A DNA stretch of 64,000 bases from Saprospiraceae bacterium. Lineage in GTDB: Bacteria; Bacteroidota; Bacteroidia; Chitinophagales; Saprospiraceae. Shown here in pieces: positions 57,286 through 64,000 of this stretch. Where the stretch lies: contig JADKGF010000005.1 in the NCBI GenBank assembly GCA_016717105.1, positions 142,140-206,139 of the forward strand, written 5' to 3'. Position 1 is the first letter of the stretch. Each line of letters opens with the position of its first letter. Made by a program: the position numbers and the translations under genes. The notes under the pieces were generated by a model. The model ran no database searches. It was not told where the DNA came from and was given only the letters and a program-made list of their open reading frames with translations.

Positions 57286-57975
57286 TTACAAAATTTTTTG
57301 CAGTTTTTCAACATAATCTTCAATATATCGTGCTTTTTGCATGGTCCTGTATTGCATAATATATCTTGGATGCTCTAATGGCACAATTTCGTCAAAAAAA
57401 TGATATATTGTATTTATTTTATTAAGATACTTAAAATTTTTTCCTGTACCAAGGCAATAACATACGTCTGTAGTACCGGCAATGTCTATTTGTTGTCGAA
57501 TATTGTCAATAATAAACTGGCTTACGACAGATGTTAACACCGTAGAATCATAATAGTTATAATTTACCAACTTTTCTTCAGATTTTTTAACAAAACCTAG
57601 CGGACAAACCGAATTAATATAAAAATGTTGATAAAACAATTCAGGCCCACCAAAAGCATCTATCATTTCGTAAACAAAAACAGATGATGGTTCGTGGGTC
57701 GTTTTGCCACTTACCTGAATGTCGCAAATATCTTGCAATCTTTTGGTATCTGTAAATGGAATACCTGTGGCTCCGGCACCTAGCCTGCCTGGATTTATAC
57801 CCAAGATCAAATGTCGTGGCTTCTCGTCGTTGTAGTATTTATTATAGAATTGATAGACACTATCTTGTATCTCAGGATGATCCTTATATGGATTTAGCAA
57901 ATGGATATTATCTGGCAATTCACCATCAAAATCTACATTTTTATAAAAGTCTAATATCCTAGATGCTTTTGTCAT
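57286..57975 (-). CDS. SMUG2-type uracil-DNA glycosylase family protein
   Basis: 229 residues. The first motif GINPGRLGAGATGIPFTD (59-76) and the second EHPRYIMQYR (about 203-212) match the SMUG2 group of the uracil-DNA glycosylase superfamily, which removes uracil or oxidised pyrimidines from DNA. The catalytic water-activating residue is expected in the first motif. No signal peptide. Follows the lipoprotein gene by 45 bases; an operon is possible. Confidence 0.82.
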   Translation of the reverse strand: MTKASRILDFYKNVDFDGELPDNIHLLNPYKDHPEIQDSVYQFYNKYYNDEKPRHLILGINPGRLGAGATGIPFTDTKRLQDICDIQVSGKTTHEPSSVFVYEMIDAFGGPELFYQHFYINSVCPLGFVKKSEEKLVNYNYYDSTVLTSVVSQFIIDNIRQQIDIAGTTDVCYCLGTGKNFKYLNKINTIYHFFDEIVPLEHPRYIMQYRTMQKARYIEDYVEKLQKIL

Positions 57976-58020
57976 TTGGGAAATAAAAAATTAATCTGTA
58001 AAACCTTGGAAAAAGATTTA

Positions 58021-59481
58021 TCAAAACTCATAACAACCTTGATCAGGCACACTTTTTCGAATTTTGCCCAAGATATCATCAGTCACACCTGAAAGTTGCT
58101 TTGCCTTCGATAGTACAACAGACATAGTATCAAGTCGATAATCATCCTTGCGTTGATCCAAAAACAACTTGTCATTTGACTGAAGATTGATACATTCTGT
58201 ACAATTATCAAAAAAATTGGGAAAATTCTTTGCGTCAAGCAATTCATCGACCCTAAATGAACAATGATCAAATGAATAATTGAAATCACTCGGATCTTCT
58301 GACACATGAATCAAGCCTACTTCATCTCTGTCACTTCCCGTAAAAATACAATTTGTAAAGCTTGCATCCAATCGATTGATCAAAGCACCTTTAATACACA
58401 AGGGATCACTGCAATAAAAATCTGTAAGGATGACAGCTTCGTTTTGACCTTCATAATTGGCTACAGAGCAATAATCAAAACGATACTTGCCACCATAGGT
58501 CAATTGCAATCCATAACTCGAATTGCCATAAAACAAACAATTTGCACCATAAATCGTAGCGTGCCGCCCGATCACAGCGGGACCACCAGTATTGCTAATT
58601 TGACAGCCATACAAGCTGACCTCAGCTAATGAATCTGCCCTAATGCCTACAATGGAATTTTTAATAATCGTATGATTTAGCTTATTTTGACGACTCTCAT
58701 GCCAAAAAAGCATACCTACCCATTGGGATTTGACATCAGCATATTCTTCCTCCAATCTGTCACCTTGGATGATGACCGGCGATTCAGGCGTACCTAAGGT
58801 TTCGATTCGCCCATCTTTGAGAAAGACCAACAAACCATCGTTGTATAATGTGGTCGAATCTCTTACTATGCCACCATGCACATGTATCTTGGTACCAGCA
58901 GGCAAAACTAATGTGCAACTATCCACAAATAAAATCCCATAAATAACGTAAGGCTTCGGGTCATCCCAAATCCTTTGCCCAAAATCACATGAGTACAGAA
59001 AACGCTTTCCTTTACCTTCTGGTGGTGTGATATAATTGGCATTTTGTCCCCAAGCTTCGAGATGAGCGGTAAATATTTTTCCGTTGGCGTCTATGTCGAT
59101 TTGGTCTTCAAGTATAAAAGGCGATAAACTTAATGGTTGATCAGGATCTACAGTCACCTCAACAAAGATGTAAATGCTGTCTCCACCAGCAATTTCTAAA
59201 TTTTCTACAAGTGGCCCTTTGACACCATCCGCATTGATGCGGAAAAAAGCATTTTTTTCTTGTCGTAATTTTATATCTACCAAGATAGGCTGATCCTTTT
59301 TATTATAGACCTTGAACCATCGTGTAGCCGATCCAAGAGTCGTAAATACAGTATCAATACGCAGTGTATCCACCGAAAAAGCAAGCTCCACATCATTTCC
59401 TTCATAATAATCATCTCTTCGACATGACACAATTGAAACTAGCAGACATATAATACCTATTGCAAAATATTTGTACGACAT
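58021..59481 (-). CDS. Lipoprotein with right-handed beta-helix
   Basis: 486 residues from the ATG at 59481; the lipoprotein signal FAIGIICLLVSIVSC starts here, so a start 30 codons upstream is unlikely. An N-terminal beta domain (VELAFSVDTLRIDTVFTTLG) precedes repeated short strands forming a right-handed beta-helix (IVGIRADSLAEVSLYGCQISNTGG and similar). The domain order is common in Bacteroidota lipoproteins of unknown role. Upstream of the SMUG2 gene. Confidence 0.75.
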   Translation of the reverse strand: MSYKYFAIGIICLLVSIVSCRRDDYYEGNDVELAFSVDTLRIDTVFTTLGSATRWFKVYNKKDQPILVDIKLRQEKNAFFRINADGVKGPLVENLEIAGGDSIYIFVEVTVDPDQPLSLSPFILEDQIDIDANGKIFTAHLEAWGQNANYITPPEGKGKRFLYSCDFGQRIWDDPKPYVIYGILFVDSCTLVLPAGTKIHVHGGIVRDSTTLYNDGLLVFLKDGRIETLGTPESPVIIQGDRLEEEYADVKSQWVGMLFWHESRQNKLNHTIIKNSIVGIRADSLAEVSLYGCQISNTGGPAVIGRHATIYGANCLFYGNSSYGLQLTYGGKYRFDYCSVANYEGQNEAVILTDFYCSDPLCIKGALINRLDASFTNCIFTGSDRDEVGLIHVSEDPSDFNYSFDHCSFRVDELLDAKNFPNFFDNCTECINLQSNDKLFLDQRKDDYRLDTMSVVLSKAKQLSGVTDDILGKIRKSVPDQGCYEF

Positions 59482-59610
59482 AAAACATGATATGATTACT
59501 TCAAACGAAGAAGTTATAGATTTATTAGGTTGTGGACTAACAATTAGCAAAAAATCATAAAAGCAGGACAAAAGTAGTATATTTGGCCCAAATAAAAAAC
59601 AAGAAAAACC

Positions 59611-60300
59611 TTGAGCGTGGTCATTGATGTCATCATTCCTGTGTACAATGAAGAAAATTCTATAGGAAAAGTGATTGCCGAAATACCCAAAGCATGGGTT
59701 AGAAACATCTTAGTCTGTAATAATGGTAGTACTGATCTTACTGCAGAAAAGGCCTCAGATGCCGGTGCTATCGTGTTGGATCAGCCGAAAAAAGGTTATG
59801 GAAATGCCTGTCTAAAAGGTATGGAATACATCGCAAATACTAGCAATTATCCTGATATTGTTGTTTTTCTTGATGGAGATTATTCTGATTATCCAGAAGA
59901 AATGGTTGATATTGTGCAGCCAATTATCAAAGATAACATGGATTTGGTTATCGGTTCGCGTGCATTGGGCAATATGGAAGCTGGTGCTATGATGCCACAA
60001 CAGATTTTTGGCAATTGGCTTGCAACCACTTTAATTCGATGGTTATATAATTATCACTTCACTGATTTAGGTCCATTCAGAGCCATACGTTATAAAAGCC
60101 TGATGGACATAGCTATGCAAGACAAAACCTTTGGCTGGACTGTAGAAATGCAAGTGAAAGCAGCAAAACTGAAATTAAAAACATGTGAAGTTCCTGTCCG
60201 CTATCGTAAGAGAATCGGCGTATCTAAGGTTTCAGGAACAGTAAAAGGCACCTTGCTTGCCGGGCATAAAATTTTATGGACAATATTTAAGTTGATTTGA
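59611..60300 (+). CDS. Family 2 glycosyltransferase, dolichol-phosphate mannosyltransferase-like
   Basis: 229 residues. GT-A fold with DVIIPVYNEENSIGKVIAEI, CNNGSTDLTAEKA, then VVFLDGDYSDYPEEM (the DxD-like metal site) and FTDLGPFRAIRYKSL, VRYRKRIGVSKVSGT, as in DPM1-type enzymes. It would transfer a sugar from a nucleotide donor to a lipid phosphate. Start codon uncertain: TTG at 59611 or GTG at 59617; no ATG in frame. Stop overlaps the next glycosyltransferase gene by 4 bases. Confidence 0.85.
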   Translation: MSVVIDVIIPVYNEENSIGKVIAEIPKAWVRNILVCNNGSTDLTAEKASDAGAIVLDQPKKGYGNACLKGMEYIANTSNYPDIVVFLDGDYSDYPEEMVDIVQPIIKDNMDLVIGSRALGNMEAGAMMPQQIFGNWLATTLIRWLYNYHFTDLGPFRAIRYKSLMDIAMQDKTFGWTVEMQVKAAKLKLKTCEVPVRYRKRIGVSKVSGTVKGTLLAGHKILWTIFKLI

Positions 60301-61790
60301 AGATGGAGATCGTATTGACATCAGGCTATATTTTATTTGGGATTTATATTGTGACTTTGGTTTATATTACCATATTTTGCCTTTTACAATTACATCTATT
60401 ATATAAATACCTCCAGGGAAACCGAAATCCAGACATTCCACACCATAAGGAAGAAGATGTTTATCCAATGGTAACTATCCAACTTCCTGTTTATAATGAA
60501 AAGTATGTTATAGAAAGACTTATCGACAATATCGTGCGCCTAGATTATCCAAAAACCAAAATGGAAATTCAGATTTTGGATGATTCAACTGACGATACTG
60601 TAGAAATCACTAAACGAAAAGTTGAAGAATATAGAAATCAAGGTTTTGATATACAATGTATTGCTAGGACAGACAGAACTGGTTTTAAAGCAGGTGCACT
60701 TAAGGAAGCTATGTCGAAAGCTAAAGGTGAATTTATAGCCATTTTTGACGCCGATTTTTTACCGAGACCTGATTTTCTAAAAAAGACAATGCCTGCATTT
60801 GATGATCCGAAAACCGGTGTCGTGCAGACTCGTTGGGAACACATCAACCAAAACCACTCCATCTTGACAGAGTTGCAAGCATTTCAGCTCAATGTCCATT
60901 TTACAATAGAACAAAAAGGTAGATATAATGCAGACTATTTTCTTCAATTCAATGGTACTGCGGGTATTTGGCGTAAATCATGTATCGAAGATGCAGGCGG
61001 CTGGGAAGCAGATACACTTACAGAAGATCTTGACTTAAGTTATCGTGCACAATTAAAAAACTGGAAGATCAAATTTCTAGAAGATGTCACAGCACCTGCA
61101 GAATTACCCGCAGAAATTAATGGTCTCAAATCTCAACAATTCAGATGGATGAAAGGTGGCGCAGAAACGGCCAAAAAATTGCTTCCGTTGATTTGGTCTT
61201 CAAAAATCTCTAGCGTCAGAAAAATCCAAGCTACAAGTCATCTGCTGTCAAGTTCGATTTTTATTTTTGTTTTTATCCTGGGTGTATTTAGTGTCCCACT
61301 CATGTTTTTCATCAAACCATTGGGCATTGAAATGAAAAAATTGACGATGTTTATGGTTTCGTTTATGAGTGTGATGATTGTGTATTTTATTGCTAATGTA
61401 AGTATTGCTTGGCCAAAGCAAAATAAAGCTTGGATGGTACTAAAATTCATATGCTTATTTCCTGTATTTTTATCTTTATCGATGGGACTCGCATTTCACA
61501 ATTCATTGGCCGTCATCGAAGGATTTCTGGGCAAAAAGTCCGCATTCATCCGAACGCCTAAATTTGGTATTACCAAAAAAGGAGAATCAGTATCAAAAGG
61601 CCAATATTTCAATGCAAAAATTGATTGGGTTTCGGTAGGTGAAGGTGCATTGAGCCTCTATTTTATAGGTGCAATCCTCATTGGTTGGAATTACGGCCAC
61701 AAAGATTTTTTTGTACTCCATGGCATGTTAGCAATCGGTTATCTGACCTTATTTTATTATGCAATTGAAGGAAAATTTTCTAAAAACTAA
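60297..61790 (+). CDS. Processive family 2 glycosyltransferase, membrane-bound, cellulose-synthase-like
   Basis: 497 residues. One N-terminal membrane helix, a catalytic domain with TIQLPVYNEKYVIERLI, IQILDDSTDDT, IAIFDADFLPRPDFL, TEDLDLSYRA and the QQFRWMKGG (Q/RxxRW) motif, then about four C-terminal helices. Related to enzymes making ceramide- or lipid-linked glycosides and beta-glucans. Middle gene of three; coupled to both neighbours by overlap. Confidence 0.87.
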   Translation: MKMEIVLTSGYILFGIYIVTLVYITIFCLLQLHLLYKYLQGNRNPDIPHHKEEDVYPMVTIQLPVYNEKYVIERLIDNIVRLDYPKTKMEIQILDDSTDDTVEITKRKVEEYRNQGFDIQCIARTDRTGFKAGALKEAMSKAKGEFIAIFDADFLPRPDFLKKTMPAFDDPKTGVVQTRWEHINQNHSILTELQAFQLNVHFTIEQKGRYNADYFLQFNGTAGIWRKSCIEDAGGWEADTLTEDLDLSYRAQLKNWKIKFLEDVTAPAELPAEINGLKSQQFRWMKGGAETAKKLLPLIWSSKISSVRKIQATSHLLSSSIFIFVFILGVFSVPLMFFIKPLGIEMKKLTMFMVSFMSVMIVYFIANVSIAWPKQNKAWMVLKFICLFPVFLSLSMGLAFHNSLAVIEGFLGKKSAFIRTPKFGITKKGESVSKGQYFNAKIDWVSVGEGALSLYFIGAILIGWNYGHKDFFVLHGMLAIGYLTLFYYAIEGKFSKN

Positions 61791-63089
61791 ACTAGGCGTT
61801 TATCTGCCTTTTTTAATACTTGCCTTCTGTTTGTGGTACTTGGCGTACAGCTTTGACCAAGATGATTTTTTTAACATCTTGCCATTTTATACCTTGGCTT
61901 TTGCAGCTTGGATATTTGTAATGCGCGCTGATCTGCGGATAAACCAAATACTTTGGATGGGCATCTTATTGCGTTTGGGGCTTATTGGTAGTTTTCCTTC
62001 CCTATCCGATGATATATATCGATTTTTTTGGGATGGCACATTGATAATTCAAGGGTTGTCGCCATATGGTATTTTGCCTTCCGATGTAGTTTCATTGGGA
62101 ATACCAAATTTGGATCAAACACTCTATAACCAATTAAACTCTCCATCGTATTATACAATATATCCACCTATAAATCAACTGTATTTTGCCTTGGGAAGTA
62201 TTGCAAAAAATATTTCTTTGGCAACTGTGATTATGAAGTGTCTCATTATCTTGACAGAAGTAATCGGTTATATTTTTATAATAAAAATCCTAAAACAAAA
62301 CGGGCTCAAACCAATACTTTCTTCCTTTATTTTTTGAATCCTTTGGTAATAATAGAAGGAAGCGGAAATCTACATTTCGAAGTTGTAATGATACCATTTC
62401 TATGTATTTCCATATATTATGTATTTAATAATAAATTAATATATGGGGCGCTATGGATGGCAATAAGTATTGGAGTGAAATTATTACCACTCATGATCCT
62501 ACCCTATTTTTGGTTTAACATGGGTAAAAAGGATCGAAATGTATTTTTTGGAGGCTTAATATTGTTTTGTACGTTGATATTCTTACCATTAATAGCTAGT
62601 ATTGGAGGCACTTCTTTTATGTCCAGTGTAGATTTATATTTTCGAAAATTTGAGTTCAATGCGAGTATATATTATTTGTTTAGGTATCTTGGTCAACAAA
62701 TAAGTGGTTATAACCTTATTCGATACATAGGTCCTGCATTAGCTGTGATAACCTTAGGTTTCAATTTATTTTTGGCATCATCAAAAACTAAATATACGTT
62801 TAGTAATTTTGCGAGATATGGGCTGATTTCTTGGTCAATTTATCTGCTTTTGGCCACAACTGTTCATCCTTGGTATGTTATAACTATTTTGTTTTTTAGC
62901 ATCTTTACTGATATAAAATATCCATCCATCTGGACATATTTAATATTTATTTCATATATTAATTACAGTTATACTGAATATTATGAAAATTTATGTTGGA
63001 TATTTCTTGAATATGCTTTCCTTAGTATTTGGATATTTATTGAATACAAGTATTCTTTTAGCAATATAAAAGAAAGAGATACTGTCTGA
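61759..63089 (+). CDS. Polytopic membrane glycosyltransferase (GT-C type), frameshifted
   Basis: About 443 residues when repaired. Many membrane helices. The first half ends SSFIF; the second half resumes FLNPLVIIEGSGNLHFEVVM, which is the usual L-N-P-L-V-x-x-E-x-x-x-N-x-H-F-E motif of this family. The frame is lost in a T6 run (62330-62335) that would need seven Ts. The luminal loop SLSDDIYRFFWDG carries the paired acidic residues expected of GT-C mannosyltransferases using lipid-linked sugars. It overlaps the preceding GT2 gene by 32 bases, so one operon with two GT2 enzymes; together they probably build a glycolipid. Confidence 0.8.
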
Positions 63090-63207
63090 AGAAGATCCTT
63101 TTTTGGGCATATGAAATTAATTACATTACATATTATAATATTTCAATTTTGTAAAAGATAAAGCTACCATATAAGCATTTTGAAAATAGTTGGTTTTGAT
63201 GGTTTGA

Positions 63208-63238
63208 TTGTCATTTTGGCATGTGGCACTTAATTTTG
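63208..63238 (+). promoter_or_regulatory. Promoter of groESL
   Basis: TTG at 63208-63210, a 20-base spacer and an exact TAATTTTG -7 element at 63231-63238. Transcription should start near 63242, giving a leader of about 129 bases before groES. The spacer contains TTGGCA (63216-63221), a sequence repeated in the leader. A CIRCE element is not present. Confidence 0.65.
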
Positions 63239-63273
63239 TAAAATATTGTCACAAATAAACTAGCTATACCTGC

Positions 63274-63302
63274 ACAATTGGCAGATTTTTACAATTGGCA
63301 CA
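63274..63302 (+). repeat. Direct repeats in the groESL leader
   Basis: ACAATTGGCA occurs at 63274-63283 and again at 63291-63300, 17 bases apart, downstream of the predicted transcription start. TTGGCA also occurs in the promoter spacer. The spacing of about one and a half helical turns suits a DNA-binding regulator, but an RNA role in the leader is also possible. Confidence 0.5.
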
Positions 63303-63370
63303 TTTCGTGATAATTAAGAGTGTTAATATATTTAATCATTTATATTCAAAAATTAAAATTCAGATATTAT

Positions 63371-63634
63371 ATGAAACCAATTAATGACAGAGTAGTCGTA
63401 AAACCAGCTCCGGCTGAAACGAAAACAGCAGGTGGAATTATTATTCCAGATACGGCCCAAGAAAAGCCACAAAAAGGTGAAGTAATTGCTGTCGGCCCCG
63501 GAAAAGATGGTAATGCAATGACTGTTAAAAAAGGTGATGTTGTATTATACGGTAAGTATGCTGGTCAAGAAGTTAAATTAGATGGTGTTGATTATTTAAT
63601 TATGAGAGAGGATGATATCTTAATCATAATTTAA
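63371..63634 (+). CDS. groES: Co-chaperonin GroES (Hsp10)
   Basis: 87 residues from the ATG at 63371. Seven-subunit lid of the GroEL chamber. MKPINDRVVVKPAPAETKT, then the mobile loop TAGGIIIPDTAQEKPQKGEV and YGKYAGQEVKLDGVDYLIM. An upstream TTG (63320) in the same frame would add 17 residues with no family counterpart. Followed 48 bases later by groEL. Confidence 0.97.
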   Translation: MKPINDRVVVKPAPAETKTAGGIIIPDTAQEKPQKGEVIAVGPGKDGNAMTVKKGDVVLYGKYAGQEVKLDGVDYLIMREDDILIII

Positions 63635-63682
63635 ATTTTGATTTCAAAAACAATTATTATTTAAAATTAAAAAGAGTTTAAT

Positions 63683-64000
63683 ATGGCTAAGATAGTTAGC
63701 TTTGATACAGAAGCAGGAGCGAAATTAAAATCAGGTATTGACCAATTGGCCAATGCAGTAAAAGTAACCTTAGGACCTAAGGGAAGAAATGTAGTAATCC
63801 AGAAGAGCTTCGGAGCACCAGTTATCACTAAAGACGGTGTCACAGTTGCAAAAGAAATCGAATTGGAAGATGCGATCGAAAACATGGGTGCTCAGATGGT
63901 AAAAGAAGTAGCGTCAAAAACCGCTGATGCAGCTGGTGACGGTACTACTACCGCTACCGTTCTAGCACAAGCAATGGTCAATGCAGGTATGAAGTATGTA
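63683..64000 (+). CDS. groEL: Chaperonin GroEL (Hsp60), 5' part
   Basis: First 106 codons; the gene runs off the right edge. Starts MAKIVSFDTEAGAKLKSGID and contains KVTLGPKGRNVVIQKSFG, ITKDGVTVAKEIELED and the ATP-site DGTTTATVLAQA motif, all in one frame. Cytoplasmic ATP-dependent protein-folding chamber; partner of GroES. Confidence 0.97.
   Translation, partial: MAKIVSFDTEAGAKLKSGIDQLANAVKVTLGPKGRNVVIQKSFGAPVITKDGVTVAKEIELEDAIENMGAQMVKEVASKTADAAGDGTTTATVLAQAMVNAGMKYV

Noticed and set aside
63214..63315. Sigma-54 promoter suggested by TGGCAC sequences before groES
   Set aside because: None has the matching TTGC box at the correct distance; a good primary-sigma promoter is present instead.
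63291..63340. A CIRCE-like operator upstream of groES (TTGGCACAT and GAGTGTTAA)
   Set aside because: The spacer is 14 bases rather than 9 and the left half has several mismatches to TTAGCACTC.

Overview
This window is a dense, AT-rich stretch of chromosome from a member of the Bacteroidota. The sequence supports this in three ways. It carries several type IX secretion system (T9SS) genes: PorP/SprF, a PorD-like protein, the DUF5103 plug protein and a gliding-motility/CHU_C cargo protein. It has the Bacteroidota gene order bamD-rpoZ-coaBC-porD. Many genes are preceded by the Bacteroidota -7 promoter element TAnnTTTG. A Saprospiria-like organism is my inference from overall gene content; no 16S rRNA is present to confirm it. 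There is no IS element, prophage, CRISPR array or rRNA. One tRNA gene, Arg(CCT), is present.

Layout. 1-2522: 5'-terminal part of a secreted reprolysin-like metalloprotease with six visible PKD repeats (runs off the left edge). 2.7-4.7 kb: ribA, yjbR and an FAD oxidoreductase. 4.8-5.2 kb: tRNA-Arg, its terminator and a cluster of short palindromes. 5.2-9.3 kb: hypothetical protein, AlkD DNA glycosylase, aspartate aminotransferase, a small HTH protein and a low-density stretch with two small minus-strand units. 9.4-14.0 kb: MscS, ComEC, and a membrane-anchored PspA-like protein with a coiled-coil partner. 14.1-19.3 kb: trmH-like, periplasmic-binding lipoprotein, guaA, degenerate OmpA-like protein and nusB. 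19.4-27.2 kb: porP/sprF - TPR/PD40/OmpA - CHU_C cargo operon. 27.3-31.6 kb: CoA-transferase and 3-hydroxyacyl-CoA dehydrogenase, then sugar kinase-pfkA-cutA in a translationally overlapped operon. 31.7-36.6 kb: a CBM48/H1-like/HhH fusion, then bamD-rpoZ-coaBC-porD-purN. 36.8-41.6 kb: Cys-rich secreted protein, a DNA methyltransferase, purKE and a lipoprotein. 41.6-50 kb: tex, sugar transporter, GH13 enzyme, short-chain dehydrogenase, thioredoxin-like lipoprotein and others. 50.3-54.9 kb: OM barrel, WbqC, dynamin-like GTPase and T9SS plug. 54.9-59.5 kb: cmk, DUF2795, queA, SMUG2-type glycosylase and a beta-helix lipoprotein. 59.6-63.1 kb: three glycosyltransferases. 63.2-64 kb: groESL (groEL runs off the right edge).

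Most genes are housekeeping: purine synthesis (guaA, purN, purE, purK), glycolysis, CoA and riboflavin synthesis, tRNA modification, and outer-membrane and T9SS biogenesis. The most unusual property of the window is that eight otherwise well-conserved genes carry a single reading-frame lesion: an in-frame TAG in the OmpA-family gene, and frameshifts of one base (or its two-base equivalent) in coaBC, bamD, tex, cmk, queA, a DNA methyltransferase and a membrane glycosyltransferase. Several lesions lie in homopolymers and several genes are essential in other bacteria. Residual sequencing error is therefore the leading explanation, with transcriptional slippage or real decay as alternatives. The best candidates for undescribed biology are the PspA/ESCRT-III-like membrane protein with its coiled-coil partner (12.4-14.0 kb), the CBM48-H1-HhH fusion (31.7 kb), the internally duplicated methyltransferase (37.3 kb), start codons placed immediately after -7 boxes, and direct repeats in the groESL leader.
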